A stretch of 64,000 nucleotides of DNA from Polyangiaceae bacterium (GCA_013361525.1 JABFXY010000074.1:1-64000), one strand, 5' to 3'. Positions 8,430-17,272 are shown, counted from the stretch's first letter. Numbers and translations: made by a program. Notes: generated by a model from the sequence alone, not told the origin.

Positions 8430-8622
8430 CGAGAAAAGATGGCACAGAAGCCTTTGTCACGCGCACGCCGATGCGCGTTCGACGTTCGCAGTGTTCGAAG
8501 AAGGTTTGCCTAGGTTAGAGGCCCGAGCTGAATTTCCATGTTCGACCGCGATGAAATTTGGAGGGCTGCGTCGTCCTAACCTTCGAGATCAGAAAACGAG
8601 CGAAAGGCCGAGGTTTAGAGAC

Positions 8623-9414
8623 ATGGGAACGTCACTCGAGAACAAGGTTGCGGTCATCTACGGTGCGGGCGGCGCGATCGGGAGCACCGTGGCGCGGGAG
8701 TTTGCTCGCCACGGTGCGCAGGTCTTCCTGGGCGGGCGAACACTCGCGAAAGTAGAGGCCCTAGCGAAAGAGATCACCGCTGCGGGTGGTAAAGCCGAGG
8801 CGGCTCTCGTGGACGCGCTCGACGAGGTATCTGTCGAGCAGTTCGTGTCCGCCGTCGTGACGAAGACTGGCAAGCTCGATATCTCGTTCAATGCGATTTC
8901 GGTCTCGCAGAAGGGTATTCAAGGGATGCCGTTCCTCGAGCTGCCGCTCGAGAACTACGAACGACCATTCTCGGTTTACACGCGATCGGCGTTTGTCACG
9001 GCGAGGGCAGCGGGTCGCCAGATGGTCAAGAAGGGCGCCGGCACCATCCTCTCCATGACGGCGACGCCCGCGCGCCTAGCGGTCTCGGGATGTGGCGGCA
9101 TGCCCGGCGCGTGGGCTGCAATCGAGAACTTCTCGCGCTGCCTCGCGCACGAGCTCGGACCGAAGGGTGTGCGCGTGGCTTGCATTCGCGCCGAGGCCTT
9201 CCCGGAGACGCCGCAAATCCACGAGGTATTTTCGATCCATGCCGAGGCGAACAACATCGCCTATGAGCAATTCGAACAGGCGATGCGGGTGAGGACGTTC
9301 ACGAACCGTCTTCCCAAGCTCGTCGACGTCGCGAGCGCGGTGACGTTCGTCGCTTCCAACGAGGGGCTGACGGGTACGGTGATCAACCTCTCGAGCGGAG
9401 GAATCACCGACTGA
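8623..9414 (+). CDS. SDR-family protein lacking the usual Tyr-x3-Lys pair
   Basis: Rossmann-fold protein of the short-chain dehydrogenase/reductase superfamily, 263 residues. The nucleotide-binding AVIYGAGGAIGSTVAREF starts near residue 10 and the C terminus is the normal SDR ending (GTVINLSSGGIT). In the active-site region, SMTATP holds the usual Ser position, but where Tyr-x3-Lys is expected the sequence reads GGMPGAWAAIENFSR, so both catalytic residues seem to be replaced. The start at 8623 fits homology; the frame is open further upstream without meaning. It may bind NAD(P) without classical catalysis, or use a different proton relay. Confidence 0.8.
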   Translation: MGTSLENKVAVIYGAGGAIGSTVAREFARHGAQVFLGGRTLAKVEALAKEITAAGGKAEAALVDALDEVSVEQFVSAVVTKTGKLDISFNAISVSQKGIQGMPFLELPLENYERPFSVYTRSAFVTARAAGRQMVKKGAGTILSMTATPARLAVSGCGGMPGAWAAIENFSRCLAHELGPKGVRVACIRAEAFPETPQIHEVFSIHAEANNIAYEQFEQAMRVRTFTNRLPKLVDVASAVTFVASNEGLTGTVINLSSGGITD

Positions 9415-9490
9415 GGCGCTTCTCATTCAGATCTGCGGCACCGCAAAGTACTTTCGGGGGCGGCTTTCGTCGAGTCGGAGTCTCTTGCGC

Positions 9491-10171
9491 TCAGCCGTCG
9501 GTGACGACACCGAACCGGCGGTGGATCTGGACGCGGCCTTCTTGCGTGACGCGCACCGCGCGAGGTGTCTTCGTCCGCGCGATCCACGCGAGCTCGAAAA
9601 AACGCGCCGCGATCGCGGCTCCGAGCGCGCCGGCGACGTGAGGTCGGCGCTCGGTGTTGTCGATGCAGATCTTCGCGAATGGCCGACGCTCGGCCTCACA
9701 GGCGGCGACATCGATCCCGAGCCGTGCGAGCGCGGCGCGGCCTTCGTCGAAGAGGCGGTATTCGTCGCCTCGCACCGCTATCCATCCGCGAGCGACCATC
9801 GCTTGCGTGACGCCGACGCCGAGCTTGCCCGCGAGGTCGTCGTAGCACGTGCGCGCCGCCTGCAGCGGATCCGCACGCGCGTCGCCCGTGGCCGAGCGAG
9901 GCCCGAGCGCGACGAGCGCCTCGACGGCGCGGGCGACATCCGGGCGCGCGAGCTCGTAATAGCGGTGCCGCCCCTGCGCGTGGACGCGGACGAAGCCGGC
10001 GGCGAGGAGCTTGGCGAGGTGGCTGCTCGCCGTCGACATCGACACGCCCGCGCCGCGCGCAAGCTCGCTCGCGGGGCGCGCGCGATCGCCCATGAGCTGG
10101 CAAAGGATCGAGAGGCGCGCCGGCTCCGCGAGGAGCGCGACCCTTTCGGCGAGGACGGGGGACACGAGCAT
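9491..10171 (-). CDS. ArsR-family transcriptional regulator
   Basis: Winged-helix regulator of 226 residues. The N-terminal ArsR domain spans about residues 10-85 with ARLSILCQLM, ASELARGAGVSMSTASSHLAKL and the wing ending in GRHRYYEL. A C-terminal extension of about 110 residues (WIAVRGDEYRLFDEG, then a Cys-containing AACEAERRPFAKICIDNTERRPH) resembles the longer ArsR proteins found in Proteobacteria and may sense a ligand or metal through its Cys residues. A perfect 16-bp palindrome lies just before its ATG. It is divergent from the SnoaL-like gene at 10249, its likely co-regulated partner. Confidence 0.85.
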   Translation of the reverse strand: MLVSPVLAERVALLAEPARLSILCQLMGDRARPASELARGAGVSMSTASSHLAKLLAAGFVRVHAQGRHRYYELARPDVARAVEALVALGPRSATGDARADPLQAARTCYDDLAGKLGVGVTQAMVARGWIAVRGDEYRLFDEGRAALARLGIDVAACEAERRPFAKICIDNTERRPHVAGALGAAIAARFFELAWIARTKTPRAVRVTQEGRVQIHRRFGVVTDG

Positions 10172-10173
10172 GG

Positions 10174-10189
10174 TTCGACGGCCGTCGAA
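10174..10189. promoter_or_regulatory. Perfect 16-bp palindrome in the ArsR/SnoaL intergenic region
   Basis: TTCGACGGCCGTCGAA is fully self-complementary and ends two bases from the ArsR start codon (10171) in the 77-bp divergent promoter region. ArsR-family dimers bind such inverted repeats, so this is a good candidate operator for the adjacent regulator. No ribosome-binding site is visible for the ArsR gene, and the palindrome occupies that position. Confidence 0.55.
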
Positions 10190-10248
10190 TCATAACGCGG
10201 GGATCGTGAGTAGGCTCTCCGTGGACGAAGGAAACCAAGGAGGACGTC

Positions 10249-10656
10249 ATGGATCGAACGACACCGCGAGCAGAGATCGAGCGCGTCTATCAAGCCTGGG
10301 ACGACGCGTTGGGACGGAAGGACGTCGAGGCTGCGCTCGCGCTCTACGCGCCCGACGCGACACTCGAGAGCCCGCTCGTCCGCAAGCTCACCGGCGGAGA
10401 GACCGGCGTCGTCCGCGGACGCGACGCGCTCGGCGAGTTCATCGCGCGCGTCTTCGCTCATCAGCCGCCCGAGCGCCGGCGCTACCGCTCGGACTTCTTC
10501 ACCGACGGGAACGTCTTGATGTGGGAATACCCTCGTCAGACGCCGGATGGCGATCAAATGGACTTCGCCGAGGTCATGGAGATCGAGGACGGCCTCATCG
10601 TGCGCCATCGGGTGTACTGGGGCTGGTTCGGACTTCGCGTCCTCGAGCGCGGTTGA
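10249..10656 (+). CDS. SnoaL/NTF2-like domain protein
   Basis: Small soluble protein of 135 residues with the cone-shaped SnoaL/NTF2 fold: an N-terminal helix (EIERVYQAWDDALGRKDVEAALALYAPDATLES) followed by alternating strands. Family members are small-molecule isomerases or hydrolases, or purely binding proteins. A strong ribosome-binding site (AAGGAGG at 10237-10243, five bases before the ATG) suggests good expression. It shares a promoter region with the divergent ArsR regulator, hinting at a ligand-inducible function. The catalytic function cannot be told from sequence. Confidence 0.82.
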   Translation: MDRTTPRAEIERVYQAWDDALGRKDVEAALALYAPDATLESPLVRKLTGGETGVVRGRDALGEFIARVFAHQPPERRRYRSDFFTDGNVLMWEYPRQTPDGDQMDFAEVMEIEDGLIVRHRVYWGWFGLRVLERG

Positions 10657-10803
10657 CTCGAACGCGCTCTCCCAGCGCACCGACCGCCGATTTTGATGCA
10701 TCGAGCAGCGCCGCGGGCGCACCGACCGCCGATTTCGGTACCCGAGGTCCTGCCGGGAGCGGTTCGACCGGTGATTTCGCAGCCCGGAGCAGCGTCGCGA
10801 GCC

Positions 10804-12090
10804 CTAGACTGGCACGCCGCCGCATTGCCGAGCCCGCTCCCGCAATCGCTCGCGTTGACGAACGTTGTCGGTGAGCGACGCGGCACGCTCGAACTCGGCG
10901 CGAGCTTCGTCGCGCCGGCCGAGCTGCAAAAGCAAGTCGGCGCGCGCGCTCGGTAAAAGGTGGTAGCGCGCGAGCGCGGGCTCCGACGCGAGCGCATCCA
11001 GCAGCGCGAGACCTGCGGCTGGGCCGTCCGCGCGCGAAACGGCGACCGCGCGGTTGAGCTCGACGACGGGGGACGGAACGAGGCGCGCGAGGTCCGAATA
11101 CAGCGCGGCGATTCGCTTCCAGTTGGTGTCGGGCGCCGATCGCGCCTCCGCGTGGCACGCCGCGATGGATGCCTGGATTTGGTAGGGGCCGGTCGATCCG
11201 CCGAGGGCACGCGCGCTCTCGAGCGCGGCGAGACCGCTGTCGATGAGAGCCCGATCCCAAAGCGAGCGATCCTGATCCATCAACAGAACAGGCTCACCCG
11301 CGGCGTCCGTTCTCGCCGAAGAGCGCGACGCTTGAAGCTCCATCAGGGCGACGAGCGAGAGGACCTCCGGTTCTTCGGGCGCGAGGCGCGCGAGGACGCG
11401 ACCGAGCCGAATGGCTTCGCCCACGAGCGCGGAACGTATGAGCTCATCGCCGGCGGTCGCCGAATATCCTTCATTGAAGATCAGGTAGACGACCTCGAGG
11501 ACCGACGAGAGCCGTGCGCCGAGCTCTTCGCCGCGCGGCACCTCGAACGGCACGCGCGCCTCCGCGAGGGTGCGCTTCGCGCGGACGATGCGCTGGGCGA
11601 CCGTCGGCTCGGAGGCGAGAAAAGCCCGCGCGATCTCGTCGGTGGAGAGCCCGCCGAGCAAACGCAAGGTGAGCGCGACCCGCGCCTCCCGCGAAAGGAC
11701 GGGATGGCAGGCCGTGAACACCAAGCGAAGAACGTCATCGCCAACGTCGTCGTCCATGGCGGCTTGGAGCCCGGCTTCGATCTCTTCGAGCGGAACGTGC
11801 GTCTCGGCTTCGTGCGCGAGCACCTCGTGCTTGCGCGTGGACATGCGAGCGCGCCGCACGGCATTGACCGCACGGTTCTTCGCGGTCGTCATCAGCCACG
11901 CGCCCGGCTTGTCGGGGACACCCGAGCGCGGCCATTCGTCGAGCGCGGCCACGAGCGCGTCCTGCGCGAGCTCTTCGGCGAGATCGACGTCGCGAACGAT
12001 GCGCGTGAGCACCGCGACCAGCTTGGCCGACTCGGTCTTCCAGACGGTCGTGATGGCGGCGTGTGTCGCGGTGGCCGTCACGCCGGGCAC
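10804..12090 (-). CDS. ECF42-type RNA polymerase sigma factor, cassette 1
   Basis: Extracytoplasmic-function sigma factor of 428 residues. Region 2 (LTRIVRDVDLAEELAQDALVAAL) and region 4 (LTLRLLGGLSTDEIARAFLASEPTVAQRI) are followed by a long C-terminal TPR-like domain (DUF6596) with IFNEGYSA and DLLLQLGRRDEARAEFERA. This architecture defines the ECF42 group, which has no anti-sigma factor and is genetically linked to DGPF/YCII proteins. The expected partner lies immediately upstream (12150-12506), 59 bp away. The start is a GTG at 12090. In ECF42 proteins the C-terminal domain is reported to be needed for activity. A second such cassette is at 20556-22204. Confidence 0.92.
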   Translation of the reverse strand: MPGVTATATHAAITTVWKTESAKLVAVLTRIVRDVDLAEELAQDALVAALDEWPRSGVPDKPGAWLMTTAKNRAVNAVRRARMSTRKHEVLAHEAETHVPLEEIEAGLQAAMDDDVGDDVLRLVFTACHPVLSREARVALTLRLLGGLSTDEIARAFLASEPTVAQRIVRAKRTLAEARVPFEVPRGEELGARLSSVLEVVYLIFNEGYSATAGDELIRSALVGEAIRLGRVLARLAPEEPEVLSLVALMELQASRSSARTDAAGEPVLLMDQDRSLWDRALIDSGLAALESARALGGSTGPYQIQASIAACHAEARSAPDTNWKRIAALYSDLARLVPSPVVELNRAVAVSRADGPAAGLALLDALASEPALARYHLLPSARADLLLQLGRRDEARAEFERAASLTDNVRQRERLRERARQCGGVPV

Positions 12091-12149
12091 CGTAGCACCG
12101 CGGGCGCAATATTCGGCGCGCCCGCGGACGATGCGAAAGTGGCCGAGCC

Positions 12150-12506
12150 TTACTTCTGCGGCGGAGGCCCACCCGGCTCGAACACCTGAAGAATCTCGCC
12201 GGTACCGTCACCCGCGACCTGCATGAACTCGGTCGCGACGTCGATCGCCGCCTGCCGCGAGGCGACCTCGACCAGCGCGAAGCCATCGATGAGCTCCTTC
12301 GTCTCGGCGAACGGGCCATCCGTCACGCTGACTTTGCCGCTTTCGCAGCTGATTTGAATGCCGCGGGTCGGTCGGACGAGGCCACCGGTCATGACCACGA
12401 CGCCGGTCTTCATCATCCGCTCGGTGTACGCGCCAATCGCCGCCATTTGCTGGGGCGTCGGGGGCGGCGTGTTGGGCTTCGCGGCGTAGGTCATCAGAAA
12501 TTTCAT
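12150..12506 (-). CDS. DGPF/YCII-domain protein, partner of ECF42 sigma (cassette 1)
   Basis: Small protein of 118 residues with the YCII-related ferredoxin-like fold. The diagnostic VTDGPFAETKELIDGF stretch is near residues 63-78, with KFLMTY at the N terminus. DGPF proteins are encoded next to ECF42 sigma factors and are thought to be their output or sensor, though no chemistry is established. The ATG at 12506 is preceded by AAGGAGC, a clear ribosome-binding site. It is the first gene of a two-gene unit with the sigma gene 59 bp downstream. The 181 bp before it contain no gene that I can support. Confidence 0.88.
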   Translation of the reverse strand: MKFLMTYAAKPNTPPPTPQQMAAIGAYTERMMKTGVVVMTGGLVRPTRGIQISCESGKVSVTDGPFAETKELIDGFALVEVASRQAAIDVATEFMQVAGDGTGEILQVFEPGGPPPQK

Positions 12507-12687
12507 GGCTTGCTCCTTGGGTTCGCCGCGCATCGGACCATCCAACTCGGCAGCGACGTCATCACGACATTCGAGGCACGCTGGGATCGACACTGCGCCG
12601 AACTTTTTTTCGGGGCCACGTCGTTTCCGGGCGGCGTGCTTTTGGACGGTCGCTCGGAAACGTCGATCACCGCCCACGAATCGCCGA

Positions 12688-14439
12688 TCAGCGGTGCGGA
12701 CGGCGACGGCGCGCGACCCAGATCGCGAGGCCGGCAGCGCCGAGGAGCACGGAACCCTCGGAAGGAGCACCCGCAGCTCGGCATTGGCAACCGTCGTCCA
12801 CAGGTGCGCCGCCGCCTCCGCCACCAGCGTTGCCACCATTGCCGGCTCCGGCACCGCCGGTTTGGTCCGAACCACCTCCGCCGCCTCCACCGTTGCTCGT
12901 CCCGCCGCCTTGTCCCCCGCCTCCGCATTCCTCGGGGTCGGCCGAGCCGGAGATCGTCACCGTTTGTGGGCTCGAGCAGCCGATGTTGTTCTGCGGATCG
13001 ATCGCGCACGCAGTGTACTCGAATGTCCCCGCACTCACCTGCGGCAACACTGCGCGGTAGAGGTCGCCACCCATGAACCGAGCGTCGGCCTCGACCGTCT
13101 CCCCGTCAGCCTCGACGCGGACGAAGGCGCGTCGCAGGCGAGGGCCGTCGTCGGTCGTCGCGCTGTCGCTGACGGCGAAGCGCACGATGGCGCGTTCACA
13201 CGAGTCGACGGGCGTGGCGAGCCCCTCGACGGCGATGATTCGGGGCGGTTGTGTATCGATGGGGGCGGCGTCCGTCCCGAGATAAAGCCGGTTAACGAGA
13301 CCCTTACCCGCCTCGCCTTGGCCGGTAACGCAATCCAGCCGTCCATCTCCGTTCAGATCGCCGAAGTCGAGCGTCATGGTCGTATCGGTCGTCTCGGGCT
13401 CCGTGAACCTGTCCGGGTCATGGACGAAGACGCCCGAACCGTCGTTCTCGAGCAGTCGCTCCCCGGACCCGAGGAACATGATGGCGGCATCGAGGTCGCC
13501 GTCGGCGTCGTAGTCCACGCAGGCGACACCGTTGTCGTCGAAACCCGGATTGCCGCTCACGCGGGTCGCCGTCTCGTCGGTAAAGGCGCCCGCGCCGTCG
13601 TTGATCAATAGTTGTTCTGTCCGGTCCGGCTCCGCATTGTCGACCCAGATGTCGAGATCGCCGTCGCCGTCGACATCACATTGAGCCGGGCCGTATTGGC
13701 CGTAGGTGTACATGTCGAGCGTCGGCAGGCCTTCGGATGCATCGACGAACACGCCACCGCCGTCGTTCAGCAACAGCGCCCCGCGTCCGGTGTGCGGGTT
13801 GAGGTACACGTCGAGATCGAAGTCCCGGTCGACGTCGAAGAAATCGACATCGTTAATGGACTCTTCCAGCTCGAACACTGGAGCCGGATCCGGTGAGACG
13901 CTGAACACTCCCGTCCCGTCGTTCAAATAGAACAAACCCTCGCTGCTTGGAGCGAGCAGGTCCAGATCGCCGTCGTTGTCGATGTCACCAAATCGCGGAA
14001 TACTGCCTCCCTCGAAGGGGAACCGGCGCGCCGCTTCCTCGGTGAACACGCCTTCGCCGTCGTTGACGAACAGCTTCGGCTCGCTGCCGTCGGGGACGAA
14101 TAGATCGAGGTCCGTGTCGCCGTCTATGTCTCCGAGCGCGAACTTGTAGACCCCTGCGGGGGGCACCCCCAGCGCCGCCGCCGTGTTGTTGGTCAGCTCG
14201 CCGTCTCCGACGTTGACGTATACGGCGAACGGTCCGTTAAACGTGCTGCCGAACAATACATCGAGGTCTGCATCGCCGTCGATGTCGACGGCGCGGATGT
14301 ACCAAGTGTCGGCGCTCTCGTAGTCGATCGCACCCGGAACTTCTTGGAAAAGGACCTGCGCCTCGCCGCGCGGGGCCCAGAGCAAGCACGTGGCGATTAG
14401 CGAGAAGGGCGCCAAGCGCCGCAAGCGGTTGGTGAGCAT
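12688..14439 (-). CDS. FG-GAP/VCBS-repeat secreted protein with MYXO-CTERM
   Basis: Exported protein of 583 residues. A Sec signal (RRLAPFSLIATCLLWAPRGEAQ) precedes at least eight beta-propeller repeats, each with a calcium-binding DxDGDxDLD core (for example DIDGDADLDVLFG, DIDGDTDLDLFVP, DVDGDGDLDIWV). A domain with paired Cys follows, then a Gly/Asn linker and a C-terminal CQC, hydrophobic stretch and RRRR, matching the MYXO-CTERM sorting signal. The ATG at 14439 has GAGGTG upstream. It follows the RCC1 gene by 28 bp and is probably in the same operon. Likely a surface adhesion or scaffolding protein; the ligand is unknown. Confidence 0.88.
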   Translation of the reverse strand: MLTNRLRRLAPFSLIATCLLWAPRGEAQVLFQEVPGAIDYESADTWYIRAVDIDGDADLDVLFGSTFNGPFAVYVNVGDGELTNNTAAALGVPPAGVYKFALGDIDGDTDLDLFVPDGSEPKLFVNDGEGVFTEEAARRFPFEGGSIPRFGDIDNDGDLDLLAPSSEGLFYLNDGTGVFSVSPDPAPVFELEESINDVDFFDVDRDFDLDVYLNPHTGRGALLLNDGGGVFVDASEGLPTLDMYTYGQYGPAQCDVDGDGDLDIWVDNAEPDRTEQLLINDGAGAFTDETATRVSGNPGFDDNGVACVDYDADGDLDAAIMFLGSGERLLENDGSGVFVHDPDRFTEPETTDTTMTLDFGDLNGDGRLDCVTGQGEAGKGLVNRLYLGTDAAPIDTQPPRIIAVEGLATPVDSCERAIVRFAVSDSATTDDGPRLRRAFVRVEADGETVEADARFMGGDLYRAVLPQVSAGTFEYTACAIDPQNNIGCSSPQTVTISGSADPEECGGGGQGGGTSNGGGGGGGSDQTGGAGAGNGGNAGGGGGGAPVDDGCQCRAAGAPSEGSVLLGAAGLAIWVARRRRPHR

Positions 14440-14467
14440 GGGTAGCACCTCTGTCACGAATCTCGAT

Positions 14468-16543
14468 CTAGGGAACCAGGGTCGGTGTCTCTCGGAACCC
14501 GTCGCCGGTGCCGAGCTCACCGACGGATCCGTATCCCCAACAACGTACGACGCCGTTTGCGTCCCGCAGGCATGCGTGCCGTTCACTCACGGCGAAGTCG
14601 CTGACGCCGGTCGCTATCTGAACCGGCATTGACCCATAAGGCGGCGCGTCGGCCATGGCATCGGCGGCGAAGTTGCCCTCGCCCCAACACCAAAAGCTGC
14701 CATCGGCCTTCCGCGCACATGCCTTGTCACCGCCGCTCTTCACGGCAACCCAGTCTTGATCCGTACCAACTTGGGTGGGCTCCCACGTTCCGTCCCAGCA
14801 CCAAAGGGTGCCCGGCGCGCGGATTCCGCAGCTGTATCCCGGGACGTCCGGAGCAGCTGTGACATCGAACCAATCCGTCGCGGAGCCGACCTGGGCGAGG
14901 GCAACGCCGCCGGCCGTCACCGACAGCGCGAAGAGGGCGCCGTCGCGAATGCCGTAAGCCCGGTACCATTGCCGATCCACGGACGTCCACCCCGACTGTG
15001 TCCCGACCTGCGTGGGTTCTGCGCAAGGGGCGAACCGCCATAGCGTGCCGTCGGTTGCGATAGCGAACAGATCCTCTTCACCGACGACGTGAACGTATCG
15101 GCCCTCGTCGATCAATGTCGGTTCGTCGAACAGGTGACGTTTCCAGAGAGAGCCGTCCGACTTGATCGCGCCGCCGCTGACGCGACCGCTCGCAAATACC
15201 CAATCGTCGTCGGTGCCGATCTGTGTCGGCGTTTGCGCCCCCCACCCCCACGTCAGCAGCGCCCCCTCGTCGTCGACCGCGATGGTGAAAGCCGGAGCGG
15301 CCGAGATGGACACGATGTTGCTCCCGGAGATCGGCGCGGGCGCCTCCTTGTTACCAAAGCTGCCAATCGCCAGCTGACCCCATTCGTTCAGGCCGAAGCA
15401 ATACGTGTCCCCGGACGCCCTTCGCCCGCAGGCCGCATCCGCCGTCGTCCTGATTTCAACCCAGTCCGTGTCGGTGCCGACTTGCCGCAGCTCTTCCCAA
15501 TAGGGCCACTGCATTCCATTGAACGAGCCCTGACGCCAGAGCGTCCCGTCCCGTCGAATTGCCAACATCACAATACCCACGTTCACCTCGCGCCAGTCGA
15601 GGTCGGAGCCGACTTGCGTAGGCACGGATGAAGTCGTTCCGTCCGAAACGAGGCCCCAGCAGTGGAGGGAGCCGTCAGCCTTCACACCGCAGGTGCGACC
15701 GCGCCCCGCCTCGGCCATTTGCCAACCCGGTCCCACCAAGACCGGATCTGCACGATCGTCGAGCGTCCCATTGCCGAGCTGGCCCCAGGAGTTCTCGCCC
15801 CAACAGAAGAGCTCTCCTGTTCTCTTCAGCGCGCAGGCGTGCCCAAAGCCGGAGGACACTGCGACCCAATCGTCATCGGAACCGACACGTTGGAGCTCGG
15901 TCGCCGGTGCTCGGCCGGGTATCGAACCGACGCACCAGAGCGACCCGCCCGTTGCTATGGCGCAGGCGTAATCGCTGCCGGCGCTGACTTGGCGAAACGT
16001 CATATCACCGAGCACTTCCACCTGTGCCTCGCCCGAGGACTCGGAAGTGCCGCTACGCCATAGTGAGCCGTCTTCTGCAATCGCGTAGGTGAAGGAAAGG
16101 CTCGTATCGACCATCGTCCACGGGCCTGTCAGCGAGGCTGCGGTGCGTGACGAATAGCGATACGCCCCACCCGGAAGAATCTGGCCGTTCGCGTTGTCTC
16201 CCCAGCATTCGATCTCTCCGAGCCGGATGTCACAGCTCGTGCGGTCTCCACTCGAAACGCTCGAAACGAGCGCGCGCACACAGGTCGATCGGCGCAGAAC
16301 ATCGCCGGGCGCGCAGACGCCCGAAGGCTGACCGCCGTCGCCGTCAGAGACACCCGCGCCCCCGGCGCCCGCGCCCCCGACGCCCCCGCCGACGCCCTCC
16401 GCGCCGCCTTCGGGGGCGCTTTCGGTGTCGTCCGAACAGGCAGGCAGCACGGTGAAGAGCGGAATGGCAACGGCGACCATCGCCATTTTCGGCAGACCGG
16501 AACACGATCCATAGACGGTAGCTCCCTTTTTGCGGCGGTGCAC
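14468..16543 (-). CDS. RCC1-repeat lipoprotein
   Basis: Secreted beta-propeller protein, up to 691 residues. A hydrophobic signal ends in the lipobox LPAC, followed by CSDDTE and a Gly/Ala linker. The rest is repeats of RCC1 type (HACALKRTGELFCWGENSWGQLGNGT and related units carrying C-x-W-G-x-N/G), in myxobacteria usually surface proteins. The frame allows a GTG start at 16543 or ATG at 16486; neither has a good ribosome-binding site, so the N terminus is uncertain. The pairing of Cys residues within repeats suggests disulfide-stabilised blades. The FG-GAP gene follows 28 bp downstream. The partner is unknown. Confidence 0.87.
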   Translation of the reverse strand: MHRRKKGATVYGSCSGLPKMAMVAVAIPLFTVLPACSDDTESAPEGGAEGVGGGVGGAGAGGAGVSDGDGGQPSGVCAPGDVLRRSTCVRALVSSVSSGDRTSCDIRLGEIECWGDNANGQILPGGAYRYSSRTAASLTGPWTMVDTSLSFTYAIAEDGSLWRSGTSESSGEAQVEVLGDMTFRQVSAGSDYACAIATGGSLWCVGSIPGRAPATELQRVGSDDDWVAVSSGFGHACALKRTGELFCWGENSWGQLGNGTLDDRADPVLVGPGWQMAEAGRGRTCGVKADGSLHCWGLVSDGTTSSVPTQVGSDLDWREVNVGIVMLAIRRDGTLWRQGSFNGMQWPYWEELRQVGTDTDWVEIRTTADAACGRRASGDTYCFGLNEWGQLAIGSFGNKEAPAPISGSNIVSISAAPAFTIAVDDEGALLTWGWGAQTPTQIGTDDDWVFASGRVSGGAIKSDGSLWKRHLFDEPTLIDEGRYVHVVGEEDLFAIATDGTLWRFAPCAEPTQVGTQSGWTSVDRQWYRAYGIRDGALFALSVTAGGVALAQVGSATDWFDVTAAPDVPGYSCGIRAPGTLWCWDGTWEPTQVGTDQDWVAVKSGGDKACARKADGSFWCWGEGNFAADAMADAPPYGSMPVQIATGVSDFAVSERHACLRDANGVVRCWGYGSVGELGTGDGFRETPTLVP

Positions 16544-16621
16544 GATGCGCTATACGCAAGTCGCGCCGATTCCATTAGAAGGGCGGTCACTTTGTCGTGG
16601 GTCGATTCACAAAAAGCGCAA

Positions 16622-16658
16622 GGCGCCTGAAACTCCGAGATCCGGAGCTTCAGGCGCC
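16622..16658 (-). terminator. Rho-independent terminator after the Cys-rich lipoprotein gene
   Basis: Ten perfect base pairs (GGCGCCTGAA at 16622-16631 with 16649-16658), one mismatch, then five more pairs (33-37 with 43-47) enclose a five-base loop. On the minus strand the stem is followed by a run of five Ts at 16612-16616. It terminates transcription from the gene ending at 16712 and separates it from the RCC1/FG-GAP unit. Confidence 0.75.
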
Positions 16659-16711
16659 CATACCCACTGGATGTCTATTCGACGTTCCGGTCTTCGGAAC
16701 CGCGCCGATCG

Positions 16712-17272
16712 TCAGGGCAAATCGAGAATATGCATGCAAGCAGAAGCCGGCGGCGTCCACCCCGAGTCGGGATAATTGAACTCTTCCTGCGCCACGCAGG
16801 AGAAACCATCGGGGCACGTGGTGTCGCTGTCGCACGCGAGGAAGCAGATTCCACCGCAAACCGGCGCGGCGTCGCCCGACAACGGAGCGGGACAATCGGC
16901 GGCGCTGTTGCACGCACGATCGCACGTGCCGACGTTGAGCAAGTAGGTATCTCCGCCCGATTGGCACGCATACTCGCAAGCTGCCTCGTCCGCCGAGAAC
17001 TCGCAGTCGTCGCACGAGCCGCCTTGTGCAACGCCGGCGCACTCGAGGTTCTGATCGAGGGAGCACCCGAGTGTCCACGAATCGGTACCGGAGGGGTTCA
17101 TTGCGCACGCGTAGGGGTCGGCCGGGTCGGCCGTCTCCGGCGGATCTTCGCCTTCGGCCAGGGGCGACTCGTCCTCACCGATGGCCGAGGCCGATACCGG
17201 GTTGCAGGCAGTCGTAGCCGAGAGGAGCGCCATCGAGATGAACGCAAGAACGTCAGAGCGGGCGTAACGCAT
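16712..17272 (-). CDS. Cys-rich secreted lipoprotein, function unknown
   Basis: Not a family I recognise. 186 residues with a signal peptide ending in SATTAC (lipid Cys at 23), an acidic stretch (GEDESPLAEGEDPPE), then 16 further Cys residues in a compact domain with runs such as CDRACNSAADC and CGGICFLACDSDTTC. An even Cys count suggests a disulfide-rich extracellular domain. I prefer the ATG at 17272, since GAGG lies six bases before it; an in-frame ATG at 17287 is the alternative. It lies 149 bp downstream of the sigma-FecR-membrane-protein operon on the same strand and has its own terminator at 16622-16658. Confidence 0.75.
   Translation of the reverse strand: MRYARSDVLAFISMALLSATTACNPVSASAIGEDESPLAEGEDPPETADPADPYACAMNPSGTDSWTLGCSLDQNLECAGVAQGGSCDDCEFSADEAACEYACQSGGDTYLLNVGTCDRACNSAADCPAPLSGDAAPVCGGICFLACDSDTTCPDGFSCVAQEEFNYPDSGWTPPASACMHILDLP

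Noticed and set aside
12595..12625. A run of Ts near CCGAA/TTCGG that might be a terminator.
   Set aside because: The stem is only five base pairs and the T-run is inside the loop, not after the stem.
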